In this document: positions 49,481 through 59,134 of the stretch, piece by piece
Numbering within the stretch: the first letter of the stretch is position 1
Layout: each line of letters starts with the position of its first letter
NCBI RefSeq assembly: GCF_042685365.1
Contig: NZ_JBHUMY010000001.1
Span: forward strand, 1 to 64,000
Length of the DNA stretch: 64,000 nucleotides
From: Paenibacillus_AP thailandensis
GTDB lineage: Bacteria; Bacillota; Bacilli; Paenibacillales; Paenibacillaceae
Direction of reading: 5' to 3'
Notes under the pieces: generated by a model
What the model was told of the DNA's origin: nothing
The model's input: only the letters and a program-made list of their open reading frames with translations
Databases searched by the model: none
Position numbers and translations under genes: made by a program

Positions 49481-52400
49481 TCACGACCGTGGCGCGGCCG
49501 CGGTTCGGGGCGCTTCGCCGCCGACGGACGGCAAGGCTCGCGGAACGACGGGCGGCATATAAAATTCCGCCGAATGCTCAGCCCCGTCGTCGCGAAGCGG
49601 AACGGACAACGCCGGGCGGCCTTCCGCCCCGGCCTCCGCTTGCTCGACCGGCCGGCCGTCCAATTCGACGCGCCCTCCCCCGGTGTCCGCGTGCAGATTC
49701 ACCTTCACGTTGTAAAGCGAGGAACCGAAACGGTATCGGAACGAGTATTGGGTCCACCCGGCAGGAACGGCCGGCAGCACGTACAGGCGGTCCTTGATGC
49801 GCCGGATGCCGAGAACCGCTTCGATTCCGGCCTGGTACATCCAGCCGGAGGCTCCGGTATACCAGGTCCAGCCCGCGCGGCCTTTATACGGCTCGCCCGT
49901 ATAGACGTCGGCGGCCATCACATAAGGCTCGCCGGCATATTTGCGGACTTCTCCCGGGCTTTGCGCATGGGTAACCGGATTCAGCAGATGGAACAGCTCC
50001 ATCGCCTTATCCCCATCCCCGAGCTCCGACCAGGCCACGATGCTCCAGATGACGCCGTGCGTATATTGAGCGCCGTTTTCCCGAATGCCGGGCGGGTAGC
50101 CTTGAATGTACCCGGGACTCGGGTCCGTCCGGTCGAATGCCGGCGTCAGCAGCCTCGCGACGGACAGCTCCCGGTCGACAAGCTCCCGGTCGAAGGAGCG
50201 CATCGCCTGCCGCGCCCGCTCTTCGGGAGCTCCTCCGGATAGGACCGACCACGATTGGGCGATGGCGTCGATGCGGCATTCGTCGTTCCGGTGCGAGCCG
50301 AGCCACGTCCCTTCGTCGGTGCACGCGCGGCGGAACCATTCCCCGTCCCACGCGTCGCGGTTGATCGCCTCCGCAATGCTGTCGCGGCGGGACCGGTACG
50401 CTTCGGCGCGCTCCGCGTCCCCTTTCAACTCGCAGACGGCGCCGAATTTGCGCAGCACGTCGCTCAGGAACCAGCCGAGCCATACGCTTTCCCCGCGCCC
50501 CTCGTCGCCGACGGAGTTCATTCCGTCGTTCCAGTCGCCGATGCCCATGAGCGGGATGCCGTGCTCGCCGCAGCGCGAAGCTTTTTCGATGGCGCGGACG
50601 CAATGCTCGTAGACGGTGCCGGAGCTGCCGGACTGCACGGTCGCCTCGTAACGCTCGTGCTCCTCCTCGGTCAGGACCGGGCTCGTCAAGAACGGCGCGG
50701 TTTCGTCCAGTATGCCGGTATCGCCGGTGTGGGCGATGTAGCGGGCTACGGCGTAAGGCAGCCACAGCAGGTCGTCCGAATATTTCGTCCGGATGCCCCG
50801 CTCCGTTTCCTCGTGCCACCAATGCTGCACATCGCCTTCTTCGTATTGATGAGCCGCATGCAGCAATATTTGCTTGCGCGTCAGATCCGGCCGCGTATGC
50901 AGCAGCGCCAGCGAATCCTGCAGCTGATCCCGGAAGCCGTACGCCCCCCCGGCTTGGTAAAAGGCGGTTCGCGCCCAGATGCGGCACGATAAAGCCTGAT
51001 AGAGCAGCCAGCCGTTGAGCATAACGTCCATCTCCCGGTTCGGCGTGGATACCCGAATCTGGCCGAGCGTCTCCTCCCAATAGTTGCGGACGCCGGCGAG
51101 CGCGGATTCGCAGCCGTTCACGGTTCCGAACCGGCGGACGAGCTCGACGGCGCCGGCCCTAGACTCGGCCGCGCCGAGCAATACGACAGCCTTGCGCACG
51201 GAACGCGGCTCGATCGTCAGCTTCATGCGGACGACCCCGCAGCTGTCCGCGAAGGCTCCGGCGCTGTCCGGAAGCCCGGCGTCCGACAGCCCCTCCGGCG
51301 CGGCAAGGCTGCCCCCGCGGCCGATAAACGCCAGCCGGTCGGCCGTGTAGGAAACGGCCGGACGCCCGTTCGTACCGCCGGCTTCGTCCGAGAGCAGATG
51401 CAGAAAAGCGACCGAATCCCGGAACGTCTCCTGGTAGACGTTCCGCGCCAAGAGCGCCGCCGCTTCCTCCTCCCATTCGGTTACGACAAAAGGCGCATTC
51501 GCTTGGCGGCGTACGCCAAGCACCCAATTGACGTAGTAAGCGACGGAAAGCTCGCGCCGCTTGTCCGTGTCGTTGCGCAGCTCCAGCAGAACGAACTTGA
51601 CCGGCTCCTCTTTGTCGACAAAAACGGTCATCCGCTGGGAGAGGCCTTCGGTTACTCGGGTAAACCGCGAGTAACCGAAGCCGTGCGCGACGTCGTACGC
51701 TTCGTTGCCCGGATCGGGCGCCGGGGCGCCGGACCATATTTTTCCGGTTTGTTCGTCGCGTATGTAGCAGATTTCTCCCGGAACGTCGAGCACCGGGTCG
51801 TTCGACCAAGGCGTCAGCTTGAACTCGCGGCTGTTCCGGTACCAGGTGTACCCGGTTCCGAGCTCGGTCACCATCGTGCCGAACGACGGATTGGCCATTA
51901 CGTTGCTCCACGGGGCGGTCAAATATTTGCCGTCCCGCATCGTCACGACATACTCGCGCCCTTCGCCGGCAAAACCGCCCCAGCCGTTGAACATCGCGAG
52001 CCGGTCCGGAGCCGGCTCGGCAAACTCCGCGGCTTCCGCGGCGGAGCCGCCGGCCGGGGCGCGTTCCTCCGTTTCCGGCAGGAGGCGGAAGTCGGGCGGC
52101 AGCCCTTCGATCGTGGGCAGCCGCTCGGCTTCAAGCGCATCATGCTCGGATGCGCGCACCTCCGCCGCCGGAAGGTCGGCCGAAGCGTCTGCGGTTTGCG
52201 CATCGCCCAGTACGGCCTCGTCGTTCGCCGCATCGTTCGCCGCCTCGCGGATGCGAGAGTCGCGCAGCTTCCTTCTCCTGCCGCCCGCCCCAAGCTGGGC
52301 TTTCAAGCTTGGCCCGTCCGCCCGCAGCGACACGCGCGCCACCGCGGCGATCAGCGCGCGCTGCGCCTCGGTCAAGCTGTCCGCGTTCGCTTGAAAGACG

Positions 52401-55400
52401 CCGCCGGGTCCGGATAGGCCGTCTCCCGCCTGCTCGGCCGCCCGCCGGATCGCATCCTGCAGCTGCTGATAGTAGCCGCCGGCCTGCTCGATAATGAACA
52501 GCAGATCGAACGCAATGCCCTTGCGCTTCAAATACGCGTGGCCGGTTAACGCCTTCGCCGCAAACTTGATCTGCGACTGGTCGGCGATCGCCACGGTCGC
52601 GATCGGCAAGTCTCCGGATATGCCAAGCGGCCATAAGCCCGATTGGCCCGATGCGTTCGCCGCGATGCCTTCCGCCCGCTCTTTGCGAAGCGGCGACTGA
52701 TACAGCAGCCGTCCTGCAAGAGAATGAAACTCGGAAGCCTCGAGCGCCGTCAAATGCTGATGGCGCAGATCGATGCGGCTGTGCGTCCAGGCCAGCTGAA
52801 ACGCCTGCTCGGCCTGCCTCTCGCCGCAGACGGCCGCCGTCATCGCCAGCGCCTCCTCGCGGCTTGGGGCCATGCCCGTCACCGCAAACAGCTTCACCGA
52901 CTCTTCCGGGCCGATGGAAATCCGGCGGCGCATCATAAAGCCCGGATTAAGCACCGCGCCCGTCGTGCCGGACAGCTTGCATTCGAGGCCGACCGGCCGC
53001 GCGAGGGAGTGGCCGCGGCCGACGAAGCAGGCGACGTCCGTCTCATATTCGGGCGGACCAAGCGTTTCGCACCCGGCCGACAAGCTGTGCGCCGCCCATA
53101 CCGGCTGTTCGGAGCCGGTGCGCGGCCGTCTGACGGCAAGCAGGCTTCCCGCGGCGCTGTCGTATTCGGTTTTTACGAACAGCTTGCTGAATGCCGGATG
53201 CGCTTCGTCCGAAGCGGGCGGCGCCAGCGCCAGCTCGACATAGCTTGTCACCTCGACAATCCGGGTGTCCTTACCCGTATTCGTCAGCGTCAACCGGCAC
53301 AGCTCCGCGTTAAGCTGCGGCGGCACGCATATTTCCAGCAGCGTCTCCAAATCCCCGTCCGCACGCTCGAAGCTGGCTTTGTCCAGCGCAAACCGGACCT
53401 TCTGCCTGTCCGCGGGCGTCCGGCACGGCTCGAAGGCCGGCGACCAGACGGTGCCCGCGGATACGTCGCGGATATAGAAGCCCGAGCCGGGAAGCTCGGC
53501 CACCGGATCTTCGTGCCAGCGCGACAGGCGGACGCCTCCGCTGGCGGAAAAGCCGCCGCCGTTGTCGGAGACGATTCGGGTGAAACTGCCGTTCGACAGC
53601 ACGCACACTTCCGGCGTCGGGGCGGGGCCGTCGAACTCGCGCAGCGGGATGCGCGTGCCCGCCGCTTTCGCCGCCTCCTGCCGGGCGGAAACCGGCCTGT
53701 AGCCGTTCCGGATCATGGCCGGCTTCTCCGGTACCCGCTCCTGCAGCAGAAGCTCGGCGGCCTGCACGCGCTTATCCGCATGGAACCGCTCGACCATCGT
53801 ATCCGGCAGCAGCATATTGCCGAGCGTCAGCAGGCTCATGCCGAGATGATGGGCCATGAAGCTTTTGACGACGATATGGTCCCGTCCCGCCGGCAGCCTG
53901 CCGCTCGTGAAATCGATCGCTTCGAAATAGCCGTGCTCCCCTCGCGCGCCAAGCTTCTCCATCCGCTCGAGAGAGGCGAGCGCTTCGCGTTTGTCCACGG
54001 GCAGCGCCATGATCGCCGCGTAAGGCGCCAGCACCAGATCGTTCTCCAATCCGCGCTGGAAGCCGAGCCCCGGTACGCCGAACGCCCGGTATTGGTAATT
54101 CATCTGGTAATCGAACGCGTAATAGCCCGATTCCGAGATGCCGAACGGCACGCCGCGCTGCGCCGCGTAATGGATCTGGCGCGCGACGACCCCTTTGTAC
54201 GTGCAGTCCCATATCGTATCGCGGTACGTGCGCATCAACAGCGCCGGCATCAAAAACTCGAACATCGTCCCCGACCAGGAAAGCAGCGTCGCAAACTTGC
54301 CCGATTTCGTCATCGTCCGGCCCAGCTTGAACCAATGGGACGCCGGAACCTGCCCGAAGGCGATCGCCAGAAAGCTGGCCTGCCTTGCTTCGGAAGCGAG
54401 CAGATCGTACAGAATCGTCTCCCTGCGGTCGAGCGCCGCGTGATAGCCCAGCGCGAACAAGCCGGCTTCGCCGTCGAACAGCGGCCGGAAATCCGTCGCC
54501 CGCACGATCGCTTCGATCCGTTCGGCAATCGCGTTCGCCCGTTCCGTCAGAGACGGCCCTTCGCTTTCTTCGTCGCGGCGGGCCCAGTCCAGTATCCCTT
54601 GTTTGACGGCGATCAGATAGGCGATGAAGTTGCCGGAATCGACCGTCGAAACATAAAGCGGAGGCAGCGGCCTTAACGTCTCGGTATCGTACCAGTTGTA
54701 CAGATGGCCGAACCATTTGTCCATTTTTTCGATCGTATCGAGCGTTCGGCTTACGCGCGTAAGCAGACCTTCCGTCGTAATAAATCCGAAATCTCTCGCC
54801 GTAACGGCGCAGGCAAGAGCAAGCCCGATGTTGGTCGGCGAAGTCCGGTGCGCCACGCCGACGGGCGGATCGATCTGAACGTTGTCGGGCGGCAGCCAGT
54901 TGTCGCCTTCGACCGCGTAGTTCTCGTAATACGCCCAGATTTGCGCGGCGAGCTCGCGCAGCTTCTCCTGCTCCGAAGCGGTCAGCGGCTCTTGACGGCC
55001 GCTGACCGGCGCCCCGTTGAGCCATGTCGCCAATGCGGGCGCGAGCAGCCACAGCACCGCTACGGTCAGCCCCATAGCAAGCGCCGCTCCGCTCGCATAC
55101 AAGCCGGCTGCGAGGCTGAACAATACGGTTAGCGCCAGCCCGGGCCAATAGCCGAGCAGCGGCGCCCCGCGACCGGCCCCGTTTCTTTCGACCTCCGCCG
55201 AGCTTACCCATTCCAGCAGCCTTTTTTTGGACCAGGTTACCCGGTACGACGTCCGGACAATAGCGTCTGCCATGACAAAAGCCTGATAAGGCAGCGTTAT
55301 AAGCGATACGGCCGACTGCCCGAGGGCGGCCAGCAGAAATTGCGGTTTTCTTACGATCCGCTTGGGATCGAACAAAGCCCGAATAAACGGCAGCGCCAGC

Positions 55401-57925
55401 GTGGCGAGGCCGATCGCCAGCAGCGCGGAGCCTGCTCCCCCGCCGATCAGCGCCCCGACGGCCAGCAGCGCAAATATAGCCGGCGGCATCAGGCTGCGGC
55501 GCATATTGTCCACGATTTGCCAGCGTGTCAGCCCGCCCAAGTCGACGGGCCGCCGATTGCCGTCCCGATCCTCCATATGGGAACGCAGCCACAGCACCAG
55601 CTGCCAATCGCCGCGGACCCAGCGGTGCATACGCTGCTGGTAAGCCTGGAACGTGGCAGGATGGCCGTCGACGATCTCGATGTCCGACAGCAATCCGCCG
55701 CGCAAGAAGCCGCCTTCCAGCAGATCGTGGCTTAATACGCGGTTTTCGGGTATTCGCCCGCTCAGCACTTGCCGGAAAGCGTCGATGTCGAAGATGCCTT
55801 TTCCCGTAAAAATGCCTTGTCCGAACGCATCCTGATACGGATCGGACATCGCAAAGGCGTACGGGTCGATGCCCGGCCGTCCGGCCCACAGCTTCGCCAG
55901 CCTCGAGCGCGATACCGCTTCGTAACTGATGCCGACCCGCGGCTGAAGGACGCCGTAGCCTTCCGCGACCCGGGTGCGCGAGCGGTTGAGACGCGCCCGG
56001 TTATAGGGCAGATGCATCGTTCCGACCATCCGCTTGGCGGCCCCGACGGGAAGCTCCGTATCCGCGTCCAGCGTAATGACGTAGCGGAACCGGTCCAGGG
56101 AAGAGCAGTCTCCGGCCGTGCAATGGTAGCTCGTTTCGGTTCCGCCGCGCAGCAGCTCGACGAATTCGACCAGCTTGCCGCGTTTCCGTTCCCAGCCCAT
56201 CCATACGCCTTCGGCTTCGTTAAACTGCCGCTTGCGCTGAAAAAGCAAAAACGGCCCGGTCCCCGCTTCGGCATCGCCGTAAATCCGGTTCAGCTCGTCG
56301 ATCCGGGATATCGCGGTTTGCCGGATGAGCTCGTCCGTTTCGGCTTCTTCCGACAATGCATCCGCATAATCGCCCAGAACGGCAAAGGCAAGATTGTCGT
56401 CCCGGTTGGCCAAATAATGCAGCTCGAGCCGGTCCATCGTTTCGTACACGTCCTCGGCTTTCGACCAGATGACGGGGATGACGACGATCGAAGCCGCGTC
56501 CTTGTCGATGCCTTGCGTATAATCGTATCGGAGCAAGGGCCTCGCTTCGAACAGCCTTCCGATCAAGCCGTGCATGACGGCTACGGCCCAATCGGTAACC
56601 GGCAGCGCCAGCACCAGAATGGCCGCGGCCCAAGCGAAGGCGTCCATCGGCCCGCGCTGCGCGGCGGCCGTTATCCAGCCCGCGGCCGCAAGCAGGACGG
56701 CGAACAGCAGCACCGTCCAGCTCAAATAAGCGCCGGTGCCGGGAAGGACGCGCAGCTGGCCGGAGAGCTTTCTTCTCGGATTGCCGCATTCCCGCAAGGA
56801 GCGGTAAAGCTCGCGTTGTCCCGGCGCGTCCAGCAAATAATAGGCGGCAAACGCTTGCCGCGGAAGAAGAGCCTCCCCGCTGTCCCGCTCGTTATTCCGT
56901 TCGGCCGGGTCGGCGGAATGCCGCTCGGCCAGCGCAACCGCTTGCTGGGCAACCATATTCTCCGGTACGCCGTAACGGGCAGCCAGCTTTTCCACTTGCC
57001 GCCGCAGCGTATGGCGGCTTTGCTCGTCCATCGCCGGGTAGCTGCCGGCATGCTCCTGCCGGAGCGTGCGTTCGGACACGCTCATCCGGCCGAAATGCAT
57101 GGACCATTCCGCCCTGGACAAAGTCCGGAGCGTCTGGACCAGATGCCCGGCGGTCACTTCGTAGGACGCCTGCAGCTGATGCTCGTACATGATCAGCTTG
57201 TTAAGGCTTTCCGCCCCGTTGTCCAGCTTGCAGAGCAGCCACTCCCGCACTTCTCCGGCTTCTTCCGCCAGCTCGTTCAGCTGGCCGGCCAGATGAACGA
57301 CGACTGCGGCGGATAACGGGAGCTGCTCTCCCGCCCGATCCAGCGCTTCGGACACGCTTTGCGCGTTTGGCCCCGATCGCCCTTCAAGGAACGGGGCCAA
57401 TATCGTTTCGGCCTTTATGCAAGCGAGCCTTCTCTCCCGCACGTCGTCCATCAGCAAGGCAAGATGCCGGATGGCGGCGATGCGCAGCAGCGTCGGCAAA
57501 GACCATACTTCGGCAATGTTCAGCGACGCGACGTCCTGGTAAGCGTTCACGAAGCGGATGAAGCTTTCCGTATCCAGCGCGCCGTCGGTTTGTTTCAAAT
57601 AATGCAAGCACAGATCCAAAACGCGGGGCTCGCCGCCCGGCTTCAGCCGGATCAACCGGCCGGCGAACTTGTCCTCCATGCCGCTTTCCACCGCAAAGGC
57701 TTCGCTCTCGATGTAATCCGCATGATCGGTCAGCCATTGTTCGGCCGGCTGAAATGCCCGCGATTCCGATTGCTTAAGCTCCGCGGCAAACGAGCCGAGC
57801 CGCGCTCGGTCGCTGCGGAACGCTCTTCTGAGCTGTCCGATCGACCGTGCGGAAGCTCGGACGGGATGATGTATAAGGGCCAGCTCGCGGGCCGACGCTT
57901 CTAGTTGTTCAACCGTTGGAATCAT
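49481..57925 (-). CDS. Cyclic beta-1,2-glucan synthase-type protein (GT84, glucoamylase-like, GH94)
   Basis: A 2,814-residue membrane enzyme, the same size as known cyclic beta-1,2-glucan synthases (NdvB/ChvB/Cgs). The glycosyltransferase part has 'VITLDADTELP' near residue 618 and 'QRMHRWVRGDWQ' near 767; membrane segments flank it around 405 to 460 and 820 to 980. A glucoamylase-like domain (cyclisation or transglycosylation) follows at about 1020 to 1400 ('SGNFIAYLIA', 'GISESGYYAFD'). Two GH94-type sandwich domains lead to the GH94 toroid with its catalytic Asp segment 'GDWNDGMNSVGDEG' near 2,460. An Ala/Glu/Arg-rich stretch at about 1,880 to 1,970 looks like a disordered insertion. AAGGGGGACC precedes the ATG. 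The cyclic glucan could be exported or retained; a linear 1,2-glucan product is also possible. Confidence 0.85.
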   Translation of the reverse strand: MIPTVEQLEASARELALIHHPVRASARSIGQLRRAFRSDRARLGSFAAELKQSESRAFQPAEQWLTDHADYIESEAFAVESGMEDKFAGRLIRLKPGGEPRVLDLCLHYLKQTDGALDTESFIRFVNAYQDVASLNIAEVWSLPTLLRIAAIRHLALLMDDVRERRLACIKAETILAPFLEGRSGPNAQSVSEALDRAGEQLPLSAAVVVHLAGQLNELAEEAGEVREWLLCKLDNGAESLNKLIMYEHQLQASYEVTAGHLVQTLRTLSRAEWSMHFGRMSVSERTLRQEHAGSYPAMDEQSRHTLRRQVEKLAARYGVPENMVAQQAVALAERHSADPAERNNERDSGEALLPRQAFAAYYLLDAPGQRELYRSLRECGNPRRKLSGQLRVLPGTGAYLSWTVLLFAVLLAAAGWITAAAQRGPMDAFAWAAAILVLALPVTDWAVAVMHGLIGRLFEARPLLRYDYTQGIDKDAASIVVIPVIWSKAEDVYETMDRLELHYLANRDDNLAFAVLGDYADALSEEAETDELIRQTAISRIDELNRIYGDAEAGTGPFLLFQRKRQFNEAEGVWMGWERKRGKLVEFVELLRGGTETSYHCTAGDCSSLDRFRYVITLDADTELPVGAAKRMVGTMHLPYNRARLNRSRTRVAEGYGVLQPRVGISYEAVSRSRLAKLWAGRPGIDPYAFAMSDPYQDAFGQGIFTGKGIFDIDAFRQVLSGRIPENRVLSHDLLEGGFLRGGLLSDIEIVDGHPATFQAYQQRMHRWVRGDWQLVLWLRSHMEDRDGNRRPVDLGGLTRWQIVDNMRRSLMPPAIFALLAVGALIGGGAGSALLAIGLATLALPFIRALFDPKRIVRKPQFLLAALGQSAVSLITLPYQAFVMADAIVRTSYRVTWSKKRLLEWVSSAEVERNGAGRGAPLLGYWPGLALTVLFSLAAGLYASGAALAMGLTVAVLWLLAPALATWLNGAPVSGRQEPLTASEQEKLRELAAQIWAYYENYAVEGDNWLPPDNVQIDPPVGVAHRTSPTNIGLALACAVTARDFGFITTEGLLTRVSRTLDTIEKMDKWFGHLYNWYDTETLRPLPPLYVSTVDSGNFIAYLIAVKQGILDWARRDEESEGPSLTERANAIAERIEAIVRATDFRPLFDGEAGLFALGYHAALDRRETILYDLLASEARQASFLAIAFGQVPASHWFKLGRTMTKSGKFATLLSWSGTMFEFLMPALLMRTYRDTIWDCTYKGVVARQIHYAAQRGVPFGISESGYYAFDYQMNYQYRAFGVPGLGFQRGLENDLVLAPYAAIMALPVDKREALASLERMEKLGARGEHGYFEAIDFTSGRLPAGRDHIVVKSFMAHHLGMSLLTLGNMLLPDTMVERFHADKRVQAAELLLQERVPEKPAMIRNGYRPVSARQEAAKAAGTRIPLREFDGPAPTPEVCVLSNGSFTRIVSDNGGGFSASGGVRLSRWHEDPVAELPGSGFYIRDVSAGTVWSPAFEPCRTPADRQKVRFALDKASFERADGDLETLLEICVPPQLNAELCRLTLTNTGKDTRIVEVTSYVELALAPPASDEAHPAFSKLFVKTEYDSAAGSLLAVRRPRTGSEQPVWAAHSLSAGCETLGPPEYETDVACFVGRGHSLARPVGLECKLSGTTGAVLNPGFMMRRRISIGPEESVKLFAVTGMAPSREEALAMTAAVCGERQAEQAFQLAWTHSRIDLRHQHLTALEASEFHSLAGRLLYQSPLRKERAEGIAANASGQSGLWPLGISGDLPIATVAIADQSQIKFAAKALTGHAYLKRKGIAFDLLFIIEQAGGYYQQLQDAIRRAAEQAGDGLSGPGGVFQANADSLTEAQRALIAAVARVSLRADGPSLKAQLGAGGRRRKLRDSRIREAANDAANDEAVLGDAQTADASADLPAAEVRASEHDALEAERLPTIEGLPPDFRLLPETEERAPAGGSAAEAAEFAEPAPDRLAMFNGWGGFAGEGREYVVTMRDGKYLTAPWSNVMANPSFGTMVTELGTGYTWYRNSREFKLTPWSNDPVLDVPGEICYIRDEQTGKIWSGAPAPDPGNEAYDVAHGFGYSRFTRVTEGLSQRMTVFVDKEEPVKFVLLELRNDTDKRRELSVAYYVNWVLGVRRQANAPFVVTEWEEEAAALLARNVYQETFRDSVAFLHLLSDEAGGTNGRPAVSYTADRLAFIGRGGSLAAPEGLSDAGLPDSAGAFADSCGVVRMKLTIEPRSVRKAVVLLGAAESRAGAVELVRRFGTVNGCESALAGVRNYWEETLGQIRVSTPNREMDVMLNGWLLYQALSCRIWARTAFYQAGGAYGFRDQLQDSLALLHTRPDLTRKQILLHAAHQYEEGDVQHWWHEETERGIRTKYSDDLLWLPYAVARYIAHTGDTGILDETAPFLTSPVLTEEEHERYEATVQSGSSGTVYEHCVRAIEKASRCGEHGIPLMGIGDWNDGMNSVGDEGRGESVWLGWFLSDVLRKFGAVCELKGDAERAEAYRSRRDSIAEAINRDAWDGEWFRRACTDEGTWLGSHRNDECRIDAIAQSWSVLSGGAPEERARQAMRSFDRELVDRELSVARLLTPAFDRTDPSPGYIQGYPPGIRENGAQYTHGVIWSIVAWSELGDGDKAMELFHLLNPVTHAQSPGEVRKYAGEPYVMAADVYTGEPYKGRAGWTWYTGASGWMYQAGIEAVLGIRRIKDRLYVLPAVPAGWTQYSFRYRFGSSLYNVKVNLHADTGGGRVELDGRPVEQAEAGAEGRPALSVPLRDDGAEHSAEFYMPPVVPRALPSVGGEAPRTAAAPRS

Positions 57926-58355
57926 AGGTCCCCCTTGTGAATAGTCATTGACGAGGCAATTTTATGCGTACTTCCAAAAACGAACAGGGATGCCTTAACT
58001 AAATGTTCCCAACTTCATCCTGTTTTATTAACCACATCAGAATTTATAAGCTTCTCGTACCTGACGGGAGACCCAATTCTTATTGGCGATAAAATCCACC
58101 GCTAAACGCGGTCGCTCATCATCGAAAGGCATTGATGGAGATTTTCTCAATTTGCTATAAATTTCAGGGGATACGGACCGTTTTTTCCCGTTTTGTGCGA
58201 CCGTTACCGGGCAAGCGGCCTGAGCTGCTTCTCCTTCCTTTCCTTGACTCCCGTTTCCAACTAATGTTATGCTTTATTTATAAGCATTACTTATAAAGCT
58301 GACATCACCCGCATTTTCAGTTCCCGTCAGCCGAATAATGGAAGGAGGGAATCGC
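57926..58355. other. Divergent intergenic region with a frame remnant
   Basis: About 430 bases between the glucan synthase gene and the HAD phosphatase gene. The part near 57930 to 58030 is AT-rich and should hold the glucan synthase promoter. A protein-like open frame without start codon occupies 58037 to 58273 on the minus strand. AT-rich sequence around 58265 to 58300 may hold the phosphatase promoter. Confidence 0.45.
58037..58273 (-). pseudogene. Gene remnant, 78 codons without a start
   Basis: An open frame that reads like the C-terminus of a real protein: 'AQNGKKRSVSPEIYSKLRK' then 'RPRLAVDFIANKNWVSRQVREAY'. It is closed upstream by a stop, and no ATG, GTG or TTG occurs before codon 48, where no ribosome site exists. 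It is probably the decayed end of an earlier gene. I do not recognise the family. Confidence 0.35.
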
Positions 58356-59024
58356 GTGATTAAAGCCATTGTTTTTGATTTTGACGGCACGATTCTGGAT
58401 ACCGAGACGCCCTGGTTCGAGGCTTTCCGCGAAGCATACCGCGCAAGGGGGGCGGAGCTCTCCCTCGAAACGTTCTCGGCATGCATCGGCACCAGCCTTG
58501 ATGCGTTTAATCCTTACGAATTTATCAATACCCTTATCGAGAAGCCGGTGGAGCCGGAGTCGTTCAAGAAGGAAATCAGGGACCGGCATGCCGCCCTGAT
58601 GAAGCAAGTCCGAATGCAGCCCGGCATTCAAGCTTATCTGGACGCGGCGAAGCAAGCCGGCCTTAAGATCGGGCTTGCCTCCAGCTCCTCGCGCGCCTGG
58701 ATCGACAAACATGTGAACCTGCTCGGCATCGCGCATTATTTCGATTGCATCCGCACCTCCGACGACGTGAACAAAGTCAAGCCCGATCCCGAGCTGTACA
58801 GGCAGGCGTTGGAAGCCTTGAACGTGAGTCCGCAGGAAGCGGTAGCGATCGAGGATTCCCCGAACGGATCGCGCGCGGCCGTCGCGGCGGGAATGCACTG
58901 CGTCGTCGTGCCGACCCCCGTGACGCGCTCGCTTGCTTTCGATCCCGCATGCCTAATGGCCGATTGCTTGACGGACGTGGAGTTCGAACGTCTTGTCGCC
59001 GATCCTCTCGCCTTGGCGAAATAG
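58356..59024 (+). CDS. HAD-superfamily phosphatase, beta-phosphoglucomutase-like
   Basis: A 222-residue HAD hydrolase. Motif I 'DFDGTILDTE' (Asp 8 and 10), motif II Ser in 'IGLASSSSRAW', motif III Lys in 'VKPDPELY' and motif IV 'AIEDSPNGSRAAVAAGM' are intact, with a helical cap at about 15 to 85. The group includes beta-phosphoglucomutases and sugar phosphate phosphatases. The start is a GTG at 58356, seven bases after GGAAGGAGGG; an ATG six codons earlier overlaps that site. It is alone in its transcript, between the glucan synthase and glycogen branching enzyme genes. Confidence 0.88.
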   Translation: MIKAIVFDFDGTILDTETPWFEAFREAYRARGAELSLETFSACIGTSLDAFNPYEFINTLIEKPVEPESFKKEIRDRHAALMKQVRMQPGIQAYLDAAKQAGLKIGLASSSSRAWIDKHVNLLGIAHYFDCIRTSDDVNKVKPDPELYRQALEALNVSPQEAVAIEDSPNGSRAAVAAGMHCVVVPTPVTRSLAFDPACLMADCLTDVEFERLVADPLALAK

Positions 59025-59067
59025 CGGTATCGACGGTTACGGCAACGATGGCATTGGCGATATCGAC

Positions 59068-59119
59068 AAAAAAATCATCCTGAACGTCTCTCCGAAAGAG
59101 AGCGTCAGGATGATTTTTA
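59068..59119. terminator. Bidirectional terminator between HAD and glgB genes
   Basis: AAAATCATCCTGA pairs with TCAGGATGATTTTT, with a second inner stem CTCTC/GAGAG. T-runs exist on both strands, serving both convergent genes. Confidence 0.8.
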
Positions 59120-59134
59120 TTTGCCTATTTATTT

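Noticed and set aside
52643..54676. 677-codon open frame on the plus strand opposite the glucan synthase gene
   Set aside because: It is a GC-rich antisense shadow with Arg/Pro-rich, low-complexity translation and no ribosome site; the minus-strand frame has clear domains.
53772..55889. 705-codon minus-strand frame inside the glucan synthase gene in another phase
   Set aside because: Arg/Gly-rich out-of-phase shadow of the same gene, with no family signature.
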